From NCBI GenBank assembly GCA_013396995.1, contig VWZP01010273.1, forward strand, positions 62,001 to 126,000: 64,000 nt of DNA, read 5' to 3'. Source of the stretch: Dicaeum eximium (lineage: Eukaryota > Chordata > Aves > Passeriformes > Dicaeidae). The notes below the pieces were generated by a model. It worked only from the letters and a program-made list of their open reading frames with translations. It had not been told where the DNA came from and ran no database searches. This document shows, piece after piece, positions 38,532-50,293 of this stretch. Every line of letters starts with the position of its first letter. Position 1 is the first letter of the stretch. The position numbers and the translations under genes are program-made.

Positions 38532-39114
38532 TGTGCTGGTTTTGTCTGGGGTAGAGTTAATTCTTCACAGTGACTGATATAATGCTTGTTTTGGATTTGT
38601 GTTGAACACAGGGTTGATAACAAAAAGATATTTTTGTTATTGCTGAGGAGGGCTTACACAGAGCCAAGGTTTTTCTGCTGTTTTTATTATCATGCTGGTG
38701 CGGAAGCTGGGGCTGCATGGGAGGTTGGGAGGAGACACAGCCAGGACAGGTGACTCAAACTGACCAAAGGGATATTCCAGACCATGTGATATCATGCTCA
38801 GAATACAGAGTAGGGGGAAGAAGAAGGAAGGGAAGGACATTTTAAATGAAGGTATTTGTCTTCCCGAGTGACCATGACGTGGGATGGGGATCCTATGTCC
38901 TGGAGATGGCTGAGCACCTGCCTGCCCATGGGTGAGGTGAATGGATTCATTCCTTGTTTTGCTTTGGTTGTGTGACTTTTACTTGCTCTATTAAACTTTG
39001 TCTCAACTCATGAGTTTTCTTGCTTTTACCCTTTTGATCCTCTTGCTGATTCTGCTAGCAGAGGAGTGAGCGAGCAGCTGTGTGGGGCTTGGCAGTGGCT
39101 GGGCTTAAACCACA
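38532..39114 (+). mobile_element. Near-complete solo LTR of an endogenous retrovirus
   Basis: This is the best-preserved LTR in the window, about 583 bases. It starts TGTGCTGGTTTTG and ends CTTAAACCACA, so the TG...CA termini are present. The flanks ACTTG (38527-38531) and ACTTC (39115-39119) agree at 4 of 5 bases, consistent with a 5-bp target-site duplication. Inside are the U3 blocks ttgataac, gggatattccagaccatgtg, atatcatgctcaga, then a mutated TATA-box position (atacagagtaggggg). A poly-A signal-like ATTAAA lies at 38990-38995, and a U5 block gagtgagcgagcagctgtgt precedes the end. No internal retroviral genes are present, so it arose by LTR-LTR recombination or is otherwise a lone LTR. 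The family resembles a common bird type, possibly ERVL-class; the class is inferred from duplication length only. Confidence 0.85.
38990..38995 (+). promoter_or_regulatory. LTR poly-A signal-like ATTAAA
   Basis: ATTAAA lies in the expected part of the solo LTR (U3/R boundary to R), about 120 bases before its 3' end, followed by a T-rich segment. Use as a polyadenylation signal is inferred from position only. Confidence 0.45.
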
Positions 39115-39990
39115 ACTTCATATCGAGGCAATTGTCTGTCCTACTTAAGATCTAGAACTTTGTTAGCTGTGAGAAATATCAAAACAACTGAATCCATGTA
39201 ATTACAGATTCATCTCCAGGGCTCACTCCTGCTTTAACAACAACCTAGAAGTAGTTATGCATTACCCCTCAGAACAAACCAGATTTATTTTGTGCCTTTT
39301 CCCTCAATGTTGAACAAAATATTCATTATTCAGCAGAACAATTCAGCAGACTGGAAAACAAATTTAATGTAGGAATGAAAAGAAAAAGAAAACTTTCTAG
39401 GATTTTCTGGAGCAGTTTCAAATCCTCTGAACTTAATGAGAGCTTTTTCCACTGACTTTAAAATTTTTTTTCATTCAGTATATTCATAATAGACTACAAA
39501 AGACACCCTTATTTGAATAGTTAAAAAGAAGAGAAAAAAAGAACTAAGGACTGAAAGCCAAGTTTGTATATATTCTAAGTGTGAAAAGAAACATCCTTTT
39601 TAAAAGGATGATTAACCTTTGGTGTAAATAATCAAAGTAGATTATCTCTACCAGCATAGCCTGTGTGACAAATTTTAACTAGATGTTATTTTGAAACTGT
39701 CTATGAGTGGAAATTAATGAGAAGAAGGAATTTTTTTTACTTCACCGTTACCATTCTTACAGTGCCTGTTTGGCACAGAAAATGTTGTACTGAAGAAAAC
39801 TTGAATGCATTATATCTTAATATGTTTTCAAAGCATGATAAAATCAATTTCACAGCAGCATTCTTACAGCAAAGGAGTGCTCTTCTGGAGAGTTACTGAG
39901 ACAAGTTAGTGGCCTCTTATTTTTCATTTTAGTTCATTTCCCATTTATTTCCCCACATACAGCCCCTAGAGCCCCTAGCCAAATCCAGCC
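39115..39990. other. Unique AT-rich DNA
   Basis: Nothing recognised except a perfect 9-bp inverted repeat at 39592-39610. Confidence 0.6.
39592..39610. repeat. Perfect 9-bp inverted repeat
   Basis: CATCCTTTT and AAAAGGATG are separated by a single T. It could form a short hairpin, though the AT-rich centre makes it weak. Confidence 0.8.
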
Positions 39991-40126
39991 TTTTTATTTT
40001 TTATTTTGTTTTGTTTTTGTTTGGGTTTTTTGTGTTGTGGGTTTTTTGTTTTGTTTTGTTTTNNNNNNNNNNNNNNNNNTTTTTTTTTTTTTTGGTTGGT
40101 TTTTTTTTTTTTTTTTTTTTTTTTTT
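39991..40126. repeat. Poly-T / TTTTG tract containing assembly gap
   Basis: The plus strand is T with scattered G (TTTTG, GGTTTTTT), including T runs over 20 bases. It is the most extreme low-complexity tract of the window and encloses the run of N. Confidence 0.95.
40063..40079. other. Assembly gap (17 N)
   Basis: Seventeen undetermined bases lie inside the poly-T tract. The true length of the tract is therefore unknown, and open frames crossing it are meaningless. Confidence 0.99.
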
Positions 40127-43100
40127 GACAACTGTTCAATGATTGCAGCCTGTGATAAACCGACTAGGAGACAAATTATAGCTTCTAACCTTGAACTCTC
40201 TGAGTATATGCAATTCTTGGCAAAGAAACGATATGAGTGCTTTTTATTACCACTGGTATTTTCCTGTGTTTTGCTGAATTGCAACAATATGCCTTGTTAA
40301 TGCTGTTCCTGGAAATACAGATAAAGTAGTGCACTTTGCAAGACATTATAAGGAAAATACTGCTTTGGTAACATTGTTAACACACACTCATCAAGTAATT
40401 CCTTCAGTATTGACAACATTTTGTAACCACTGTCTTCGTTACAGTACTGGTGTGAGCTGTGCTGTCTACTGATACTGGGGAGGTGGTTTTTTTGGAGGGC
40501 AGAGATGTGCTTTGTTTTGTTTTGTTTCCCTTTGTTTTTTATTGTATCCCCTCTGATACAGATAATTTTTCTACTCTGACACCTCTAGTCTGTGTTTTTG
40601 CATGACATAGCTCAAGTCTTTTAACTAATTTCTGATATGGCCAGAGAATCTGTGTCTTTTGAGCCAACACTCAGGAACTTCTGACTGGTTGAATAAATTC
40701 ATTTGCAATGAATCCTTTAAAAAAAAATTGATACTATCTTATAACTGGAAAATATCTAAGTATCTTTATACCAAACTAGTAACTAATATTACCCTCATAA
40801 CAGATCTGATCACTTCTGTGTTTCATAAAACTCAGCTGCCTAAAGCCCTCTCTTTGTACAAAAATCTTGGGTTCCCAGTCCTTTTTCCTTGAAAATCTAA
40901 TTAACAGTATTCTTTTAAATAAGAAGATTACTTTCTGTGAGCAATTAACTGAAATTCAGTCTGCTTTAAACTTTTCAATATAGCAATGAATATTTATAAA
41001 CTTAATAGAACTTCACCCTGGTAGGCAATCCCTTTAATCTTATTTGAAGCAGCATGGGGCCCAAGTCTCACTGGATTAACATTATATTTTCTTTTGGCAC
41101 ACACACACAAAAAAATAATTTCCTTGAAATGAAATATTTGACCAACTGTTATCCAAATCTATGACAGTTCAAAGTCTGTGTCAGTAAAACTAGAGTGTAT
41201 GTATCCATATTATCTTTGGCCTCATGCTGTGATTCAACAATGTTCTCTCAAGCTCATATGCACTTTTCTGCACCATTAGCACCTGCTGGCTTGCAAATAT
41301 CAATCAGGGAATGAAAGGTACAGTAACTTTGGTCTTAAAATGTAAGCCAAATAGGGCAGAGGTCTGCTACAGTGGAAAAAAAAGAAAAGCAGATATTGAG
41401 GAAGCAAAGATGTCAGCTGGAATAAAAGCAAAGAAATATGTTCAGTATTGAATTTCATCTCTAATTTTGCTTTATCTCTTCCATGTGAAAGTAATTATTA
41501 TGAAATTGCTTTTGAAGTAAAATCTGGTTTACATTCTCAAAACAAATGGATACTGTGAATAATTTTCTAGTAATTTTTATATTATTGACACATATGCAAA
41601 ATACCTGAGAGCTGGTTTTAGACCTGAGGTTTTTTAGCTTTCCTCTCATTAACTCTGCCATATGATTTGTGCTTAAAAGACTGTCTTGACCAATTTCACC
41701 GATTTAGAATGTTTACTGGATAAGCTCTTTTTGTTGTCCTCCAACTTTGTGTTTCTCACTTGTCTGAGCCTGTTCCTCAATATTTTATTTTCCTGTGTCA
41801 TTTTATGCTGCAGTCTTTGTTTTGTATTTTCACTGGGGCCAAAAACATCTTTGTGAAAAATGTGTTCTCTTTAATGAACTCTCTTAGTTTTGCAGGTGAT
41901 TTGACAGTAGCTGTCTGTCAAGAATACAGATGTGCTGCAGCTTGATTGTTCTAGTGTAAAAAAGGAAAAAAAAAGTAGAATCCAGATATTTAGGATTTTA
42001 TCATAGTTATATTTTGTGTAAGAGGTGATTTTGATGCAAAGGACTTTTCAAGAGTAACACAGAGCAAACATAAGGCACTCATTTATCTCTGTGAGAAGGG
42101 GTTGCTTTAGGTGATGCCTGTTCCCAATGGATCTGCACATATTCTGCAGGTCTGGTGCATACAGAATATTGTTAGACATGCTGCACAATCTGGTGTTGTT
42201 TCAGAGATCCAGCAGAATCTGTTGTCTTGCAAACAGTTTGAAACTGAAAAAATTTCAAATGGCTAATGAGGTGACACAGCCTTGACCAAAACTTTTGCAA
42301 ACACAAAACAGCACACAGGGCAGAATACTGTGTAAAAATGTAGCTGATGTAGACAAGCTAAGAAGGCTAGAAAGGGACGGATACAAAACCAATAATAATT
42401 CTAGTAAAATCAGAAACAACATGTAGTACTCACACTCTATGTGTTCTTACAAAACATTTGTCATGAAAAGTAGACACCGCTTGACCTCAGTTAGGGAGAT
42501 ATGTCTAGCACCATAGTGCTGTACACAGCTGTATACACTACGCTGGCAATCACCAGAAACACCTGATTTCATCTTTGCATTAAACTGCAGATGTCAAGTG
42601 GAAAACAAGCTTGTTTTTTGTTTTGGGATTCTAGTGGATTTTATGACAAGCTTCTGTAAAGAGTATATACCCTTTTTCAGTTAGTACCGCGCAACTCTAA
42701 AGGTTGCTCTTCCTGCAGAAAACAAATGAACTGAAATGTAGGATATTTGACATGTTCTGTTGAAAAGCCACATTCTCCTCTGAAAAGCCTAAATTCAGCA
42801 GTTTCAGCAATCCCTGAAGAAAGAATTCTTGCAAGAGGAATTACTCTGCTACTATCTTTGCAACTCTCAAATGGTAGTCATTGTTTATTGTTGTTGCCCG
42901 ACGGTGAATCAGGACTCTTTGACTCTAATATCAGAAGGCTAAAGATGATTTATTAAAATGACTTTATTGTTCTGAAGGATTTGCCATATGTGCCCAGGTA
43001 CTGAGTTTAGATGTTTTCTTCTTCATGCTCAGTACAAGAATGTTAGAATGCTTAGAATTCAATGGTAACAATTGTCCACATCATTGGCTAAGAAAGAGAA

Positions 43101-43410
43101 AGATCTACATCCCCCATATGGGAGACAGGGCAGCCAAACACCACCTGTGTTCTTGAAACACACAGCTCAGAGATATGTTTATCAAATTCTGTGCTGGGAA
43201 GTAAGCTTTTTTATGGGAAGAAAAAATTCAGCAAATCTGCACCCAAGAAACTCATAAAATACGAAGACTACAAGTGTTAATGCCATAATATACAAATTCT
43301 CCAATATGGAACCAATACTAAATTTTAATTTGAAAAACAAATTTGTGATATACAAACTCTAGAAGGATTTTTGCTTCCTGATGTAGTCATCATATGATGC
43401 CCACCTCACC
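40127..43410. other. Unique AT-rich DNA
   Basis: No gene or repeat family was recognised. TTTTG-rich patches occur near 40505-40540. Open frames of 61-77 codons show no domain. Confidence 0.6.
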
Positions 43411-43480
43411 AGGGCCAGAAGTTGGACTCAATGATCCTCATGGGGCCTTTCCATTTCCAGGTACTTTGTGATTCTATCAT
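43411..43480 (+). mobile_element. CR1-X-type LINE 3' tail
   Basis: The plus strand reads cagggccagaagttggactc, then aatgatcctcatggggcctt, then tccatttccaggtactttgt and gattctat. This matches the extreme 3' end of the CR1 subfamily whose tail is (gg)gccaggagttggactcgat...ctgtgattct. The bases before 43411 may belong to it but are too diverged to call. It shares its tail type with the SINE near 20.9 kb. Confidence 0.75.
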
Positions 43481-44102
43481 CTCTGGATGTAGCTGAGTAG
43501 AGATGTTCAAAAAATGTTCTGGGGCAGAAAAGCAGATTTCAAGTCAGTACAGCTTTTATAACATTGCATGCAATGTCATTTCTTCCAGTATCTCATGTTC
43601 CAGGTGGGAGGCATTTGGTTAAAGCTTTTTTTCCTTACTCTTTGATCCTTTCCTCTTGCTGCAGGTCACAAGAAGGGAGGAAAAGAAATAATGCATGGGA
43701 ACATCACATGTTTCCCAAGATGTGTTTTGTGGCCTCTGCATTATGAAGAAATCTGTCTGGTTGCCATCAAGAATATGTTGGTTCTAATTTGGTGATAAAG
43801 ATGACAGAAAGTAGAAAAACAGCTGGATATATAAAATTAGATTATAACCACAAATGGATTTGTGACACTGTATGGGATATCATTATTTGCATCACAATAC
43901 CAAGCAATATTTTTGTTGGCACTTACTATTTAGTTAATTCATTATTTACTTAATTCAATACCGAAACTCTTTTTTTCGCCCTGACAGATCCAGTATTTAA
44001 GATAAAATATTATAATCTATGAGATTTTTTTTTTCACATACACAAGTAAAAACAAATTGTTTGCTAACTTCTTTATACTGGTGCAACACATTTCTCTGAT
44101 GT

Positions 44103-44120
44103 GTAGGGGATTTCCCCTAC
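44103..44120. promoter_or_regulatory. Palindromic kappa-B-like site
   Basis: GTAGGGGA and TCCCCTAC are exact complements separated by TT. The centre GGGGATTTCC fits the NF-kappa-B consensus GGGRNWYYCC, and its complement GGGGAAATCC also fits. This is a sequence match only; there is no promoter or gene nearby to support activity. Confidence 0.3.
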
Positions 44121-44823
44121 TGTTAATGTGAAGAGCTATGACTTTTCAGATTTTGACTTGTAAAGGAGGAACTTTCCTTCCCGCTAGATGTTTTATTCCC
44201 ATGTCATTTTCTTTCCCTTGGAAATGACACCTCTTTTCTAAACAAAAAATAAGTAAAATAATTTTAAAAAATATTTGATACATGTTTATTTTGCAATTAT
44301 TCTAAATTTATTGATTTCCCATCCCTGTTCCTGAATAAAAGCAATGGCTCTCACACAGAGCCCCTGAAAAGACTTTTGGCATAAAAGGTCATCAGTCTTC
44401 AAGATCTTTAAATGCAACATTTCAGCTTTCAGAAATTTGACTTTGATAACAAAATTAAAACAAATTCAAGAAAAACTTGCAAGTGCTGCTAGCTGGAATC
44501 ATTGTCAAATGATTTGTAGACTGTGTCTTGACAGATATTGTTCCGGATCTTAACATGCAATCAAAATTTTACCAAATGGATAACTGAAATCAAATTCACA
44601 TTACATGTCACCCGAACCTAAAGAGAATCTCAGAAGAAAAAACTTGCACATTTTATTTTTTTTATCTCACACTTGTCTCCGGGCCAGATTTCAGAAACTT
44701 GCTCTAAATATTGAAGGTGTAAAGCTTTTCATAATTTAAAAAGTACTTAAAAAATTTAAAAGGCATACTAAGACGTGTTATTCCCACAAGCCATCATAAA
44801 GTTGCTTGGCTGTCCTCTGGGTC

Positions 44824-44858
44824 TAGGGTAGATCTACCCTAAATCTAGGGTAGATTTG
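44824..44858. repeat. 18-bp perfect palindrome with partial repeat
   Basis: TAGGGTAGATCTACCCTA (44824-44841) is fully self-complementary. It is followed by AAATCTAGGGTAGATTT, whose ends AAATCTA and TAGATTT are also complementary, so TCTAGGGTAGAT occurs twice in direct order. Confidence 0.9.
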
Positions 44859-46942
44859 CAGCCCTACTGAAGAGGGCAGTAAGAATTATCCTTCAATCTT
44901 CCTTATATCCATAAAGTTCAGAGTCTTATTTGTAATGAGCAAGTGACATGAACCAATAATAAGCATGCCCTCAAACACTCTCAAAGAGATGTTGAGAAAA
45001 ACCTTCCTTCAGGAAGGCTTGTGTGGCTTGACTGTTTGCCATTTTTTAGATAAACCTGAGTTTTGGTTGATTACGAAGTGATCATTTCTGGATTTAGTAA
45101 GAATGTGTATATATACATTCTTTTTCCAGATAAAAAGTAGATTAGAGAAAATGGCCGTAATCTGCTGAAATTACTTCTAATTTACCATGATTACAACCAA
45201 ACTTTTTGATTCTAGCCTGAAAATTGTTGCTTTCCTGAGAAAGAAAATGCCCTGTTGAATCAAATCTCTTGTTATATGTCCTGATAAAGCAAAATTTGTT
45301 GTGTCTGGTACTGTGTTCTGTTGTTTTCTTTCCTTTATCACATACCATCAAATGAATAAGACTAAATGCACAATTTCATCTTTTTATCCACACTGTTATG
45401 AAATTTTTTTGGGATTTTCTACTGACAGCTAATTATAGTGCCTATTGTATTAAAAATGCACTTATTTATTAAGAATATTTTCTTAATACTAATAGTTTTC
45501 TGGAACGCTATCTAAATGAGAAGCACTAATGTTGTTATGATCCTTGATTTGAAAAGTGTCATAAAGCTATGTTTAAAAACCTAAAATATTTTTTGCTCTT
45601 CATTTACTTACCTGTAAATATGCGTCTAGGCATCCTGAGAAAAAGTTCAGGGAAATAACAGTGTATAAAGAACAGAACAGAAAGTCAAAAAATCTGAATC
45701 CTATTTGTACATGATCAAAAAAAGTCACACAACAGCAAATCACTTAATTGCTCTTTAAAAAAGAAACAAAACCTCTCTTGTCTCTCTGTGAACTCTAGGA
45801 CAAAAAGTCTATCTCATTCTGTGTATAAAAAATCAAATCCTAATTTGGGAATATTCTATACAATCAGATATTATTTTGACAATCTTTACAGGAAATTATA
45901 AGCAAAACCAGATATGGTTGTTCCTGAATGGCATTTTCATGTGACTTCTGATTTCTACTTTTTAAGCATTTCCATAATGTGTTGACATTTAAACACTGAT
46001 TTTTTTTCTTTTTAAGGGACAACTAATAGGCTATTTATGCATCTATGACTCTTTTGGAGTGGCCTCAAGGCAAGAGCTGTTTTAGGTTTCTTGTCAAGGG
46101 AATTCAAAGGAAGGCAACTTCAGCAAATAGTTTGAGGATTTGAGTGCTATGTGGAAGATCCTCAACACCGGAAGAAGAGTTGAAACCTCAGGTACAAGCC
46201 TTTCTGTTCTGTAGATCCCTCTCTTGCTAAAAGGAGAATTTAAAATTCCAGTAGTTTATACATGAAAGATATACATGATCTAACAGTTCTTAATTAAATT
46301 TTTCCATTATTATTAAGTAAGTAATGGCCAGGAAAGTATAACATGAGGGGGAAAACTCTGACTCAGATGGGCCCCCTGAAGTGTCCAATAAGGAGTTTAT
46401 GCATCATTAGCCTTCCTTCAGCTATTTAGATTTCCATATACTTTGAAATTTTTATCTTACAATTCCATTGTATGTACTTATAACTTGCTGGTTTTTTTAC
46501 TTTGAACAGATTACCTTTACGACGTTTTCACAGAACTAAGCACTTTTACCTTGATACTATTTTTCTTCAGGTGAGTGAAAAGGAAATCAGTTATAATTTC
46601 AGCAGAGCACTAAGAACACTAGAGGGATTTTTTGCATTTAAACTCCAGTGAGAGCACAGAAATAATGATTTTGGTGAGGCACTATTATATATCAATTTCC
46701 AACTGCTATTTTTTTATTTTACAAACTGTATTCTGTTTGCTAATATCGCTGATACACTAGGAAGTACATTTCTGCCTGAGAAGCAGATTTAGGGGTGTAG
46801 GTTAGGCTTCTATTACTTCTGGGCATAGATCCAAGAAGTAGCATAGGCTTTGCTTTCCGAGTGCACTTAAAACCATATGCAGTGTGGAAGTGTGGCATTT
46901 TTCGTGGATATCATAAATATTCCTACCCCTGAGTAAGTGAAT

Positions 46943-47272
46943 AATGGAATCAGAGATTTGCTGAGACTGGAAGGCACCCTTGGAGGTCATCTGGAAATAC
47001 AGCCTGCTTTAAATGGGATTAGCTAGAACAGATTGCTTAGGAATGTGTCCAGTTAGGTTTTAGGGTTTAGGTTTTGAACAACTCAAAGGACAGAGAATCC
47101 ACATCTCTTTGCAATCAATTTCAGTGTTCAACTACCCTCACTGTATTTTATGTCAGAATTTCCACTTTTCCAATTTGTACCCAGGGCTTGGTGTCATGTC
47201 ATCAGGTACCACTGAGAAGAGCCTGGCTTCATATTCTTTACTCTTTCTCTCAGGTATCCTTTCAAATTGCAT
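46943..47272 (-). mobile_element. Old CR1 LINE 3' fragment
   Basis: The plus strand follows the complement of a CR1 3' UTR and ORF2 end: agactggaaggcacccttgg, aggtcatctgg, ctagaacagattgcttagga, gtccagttaggttttagggt, gttcaactaccctcactgta, ccaatttgtacccagg, accactgagaagagcctggc and tctcaggtatcc. Many small substitutions and indels show that the insertion is old. The terminal octamer repeat is barely recognisable (aatggaatcagag). The telomere-like ttagggtttagg near 47060 is part of this decayed repeat. Confidence 0.8.
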
Positions 47273-48120
47273 AATGGTAGTCCAGATAAAGTGCTAGAAG
47301 TTGAGAGCACACACTAGGTAAAAAATACTTTTTTATTTGTTCTCTTTCTGTTCTTTTCCTAAACACCTCTGTCTGTTCTGTCCTCTGTTATGGATGAAGA
47401 ATGAGGAGAGAACCACTATTCAATGGAAATTCTTTTATAACTGTATATGTAAGGTACTCTGGGAAATAAAAATACTGCAATGTTATAGATAAAAGCTCAA
47501 TCCTCTGAAGTAAAATACTGCTTTCTAGTTATGCATTCAAGAGACCAAGTTTTCTGTCTTCATGGCAAGAATGAGTGTGGTGTGATATTGTTAGGGAATT
47601 AAAGGTATATATTGGGATTAGTACTTTCATATTGAAAATCAATGAGTCATATCTATCTAAGTAATGTAATGTTTTTTACACATTCATTCTGTCATTTCAA
47701 CACTTAATTTTGAATAGTATGGTGGTTTTGTTCAGTGTATTCAATATCTTCAGTAGTAGTGGGAATGAAGACAAAAATGTTCAAGCTTGAGGAAAGACGT
47801 CGGAAGGTTTTGTCTGAACCAGACAAGTTTGCATTAGTCCCAAAGTGTCAAAGACACATGTTTTCTTTAAAGAAATATAGAAGGAAGAAGGTAAAAAACA
47901 CTCAGTCTGTCAAATTTCTCTCTCAGATTATATTTTACTCTGACCAGTGTAATGGTATCATGAAATGGAAAGAAATAACAACGGTTATGTATGAATCAAC
48001 TATTAAAAAAAAATCAAAACTCTTTCTGTAAAAGATCAGACGGAAAATTAGATGAATATGTAAATTTGTTTTGCAATCTAGAGCTAATTGTTCACTTTAC
48101 AGTCTCAATGATGGGAGATG
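47273..48120. other. Unique AT-rich DNA between CR1 copies
   Basis: A 98-codon plus-strand frame at 47735-48031 is rich in lysine and has no recognisable domain. Nothing else was recognised. Confidence 0.55.
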
Positions 48121-48436
48121 ATCATAGGATCATGGGATCATAGAATCATAGAATGACCTGGTTTAGGAGGAACCTTAAATATCATCGAGTTCCAACCCGC
48201 CCTGCTGTGAACAGGAGCACCTCTCCCAAGACCAGGTTGCTCAGGGCTCCATCCAGCCTGGCCTTAAGCACCTTCTGGGATGGGGCATCCACAGCTTCTT
48301 TGGGCAACCTGTTCCAGTGCCTCACAGCAAGTCAGTTCCTCCTAATATTTAATATCTCTCTTTTAGTTTGAATTCATTCCCCCAACTCCTGTCACTACAT
48401 GCTCTTGTAAAAAAGTCCCTCTCCTCCTTTCTTGAC
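48121..48436 (-). mobile_element. CR1 LINE 3'-UTR copy, well preserved
   Basis: The plus strand begins with four tail units (atcataggatcatgggatca, tagaatcatagaatg). It continues with aggaaccttaaatatcatcg, agttccaaccc, accaggttgctcagggctcc, atccagcctggcctta, gatggggcatccacagcttc, tgggcaacctgttccagtgc, cctcctaatatttaatatct and cactacatgctcttgtaaaa. This is the almost complete complement of a typical avian CR1 3' UTR. It is minus-oriented, 5'-truncated near 48436, and less diverged than the copy at 46.9 kb. Confidence 0.93.
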
Positions 48437-50194
48437 CAAGCAGTTGAATAAATGTCTGTAAAAAGATGCCTAAGTAAGGAAACATGCACAAAAATCATGC
48501 TGATAGTGATATGGCTGTATGTTAATTTAATATGTATACACACTTTGTCTATGTCTCCTTTCATAGCCATCCCTGACTTAATAGCTGTATAGGAAAAAGT
48601 GTGTGCCTTATAAGGAAATATTTGAAATAATTGAAATATCCTTCAATAAAATTTTCTATTAAAGGATTTTTCCCCAATAGAATAAAGCTGTAAGTCTTTT
48701 TTCTTTTTCCATTTAGCTGCAAGACAAGAAAAGTAAATGTGTTTTTTGACCCTTCTTATGTATTGAAGCATTGTAATATGTATTTCAGCAGAATTAAGAC
48801 ATTATTGTTATTCTGTGTATCAGTGTCATTTTTACAATCAGGTTTTCTGACTCAGTGACTAATTTTTTATTTTCTTAGTAAGATCTTCATAATTACTCTC
48901 TCATGTTAGTCAGCATTCTTGCGAATCCACTTGTATCTTTAAATAGCAAAACAATATTCTGTAATTTAGGATGTATTTTTAATTTCTTTTGTTCAGTATT
49001 AGTTGTCTATGTATCATCATTCTGTACAGTAAATGTTCCTTTCAGGCATGCTACCAATACAATGTTGTAGCTTTGATGAAATGTTGCATATTTGCTTTGC
49101 TATTGGGAGTTATTTATCCAGCTAAAGCAATCTAGTGGCCTCTGGTTACAGGATTTTTTTACCTCAGACTGTTTCATATTTATGTGATGCTGAGAATACA
49201 CCTTTCTTTTGTAACCTGTATAATACATTTAAGGTACTTTGTGTCCTTCCTTCTTCAAGAACTAAAATAATCTGGATAGTTTGCCTTGAAGTATGTTGGT
49301 CTGCCTTCAAGTTGATAACATGCACATTTACAGTGCAAATTCCTGAGACATTTAAAGTGGTTACTGTTATCCAATGTCCTTGTCCTTCATGATTAAATTT
49401 TGAAAGTCACATTTGTTTCATCTTTTCTGATGAAAAGTGTTATCAGCAAAATGAATTGGTACACAACTTAAACATCTCTTTCTAGTACCCCTACAGGGAT
49501 GTGATGGATGTCATTATGCGGATCTGAAATGTGCATTCTCTGCATTTTTTCCTGATATTTCTATGGACTGCTATTAATAGAAAAATGTACTTCATAAGTC
49601 CTACCGGGTTTCCAATTGCTAGGCAAAATCTCAGCTGTTTTACATAATAACTCTGGTACTTTTTAGTTAAGATAGTTAATACTTCTCTGTCATCAAATAA
49701 TTTTCTTACATATGTTTCTTTTCTTGTATTTTGTTCATTTATCACTTTATTTAGGAACTTTTGTATTTTTTTCCATGTCCTATTATTTTAGATTTTTATT
49801 AGACTGAAGGATATTCCTGTTATGCTAATGTATTTTTCCATTTCTGATTTATCTGCTGTCATTAAAATCAACTGTTTCAATTTTTAATATCTGTATAAAA
49901 TAGAATTAATATTAAAGTAATACCTTCTTTGCAGCAAAAGTTGGTATCCAATTACTGTCATTTTCTTCAACACTAATGTCAGATTTGTTGAGGCTTGTGT
50001 GATCTTGTTATTTTCTAATAATAAGTGAATTATTTTTAAAGTGACATGTAGATAATCAGTTTACTTTGATGACCTTATTCATCACTAGCAGCACTTACCT
50101 CATGAAGAGTCACCTTGACTTCCCTAAGACTTCGCAAGCTATAAGCTAAGTACGTTAAAATGCCTCACAGTTTGGCAGTCATACTGGATTTGGC
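48437..50194. other. Unique AT-rich DNA
   Basis: No gene or repeat family was recognised. Open frames of 84-85 codons on both strands show no domain. Confidence 0.6.
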
Positions 50195-50293
50195 ATTCCA
50201 TCCTGGAGCCAAACCAGCAGCTGCTTGCATTACCTGCAAGGTGAGTGAGCAGCTGTGGGGTGCTTGGTGGCCAACTGCGGTTGAACCTCAACA
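50195..50293 (+). mobile_element. LTR 3'-end fragment
   Basis: The segment gtgagtgagcagctgtgggg, then tgcttggtggccaactgcgg, then ttgaacctcaaca matches the terminal U5 block of the LTR at 38.5 kb (gagtgagcgagcagctgtgt ... ggcttggcagtggctggg ... cttaaaccaca). The right end at 50293 is firm. The left end is uncertain, and recognisable similarity covers only about 50-100 bases. It is a remnant on the plus strand. Confidence 0.65.

Larger units (their letters stand above)
43481..46942. other. Unique AT-rich DNA with two strong palindromes
   Basis: No gene or transposon was recognised. The palindromes at 44103-44120 and 44824-44841 are listed separately. Confidence 0.6.

Noticed and set aside
39994..40300. 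Lysine- or phenylalanine-rich frames of 87-97 codons
   Set aside because: They cross a poly-T tract and a run of N, so the translation is not real.
47053..47076. Interstitial telomere-like sequence (ttagggtttagg)
   Set aside because: It is only a few degenerate units, not the vertebrate TTAGGG array, and lies inside a decayed CR1 copy.
48153..48371. Open frames of 72-73 codons around 48.15-48.57 kb
   Set aside because: They lie largely inside the minus-oriented CR1 3' UTR and are translations of repeat DNA.
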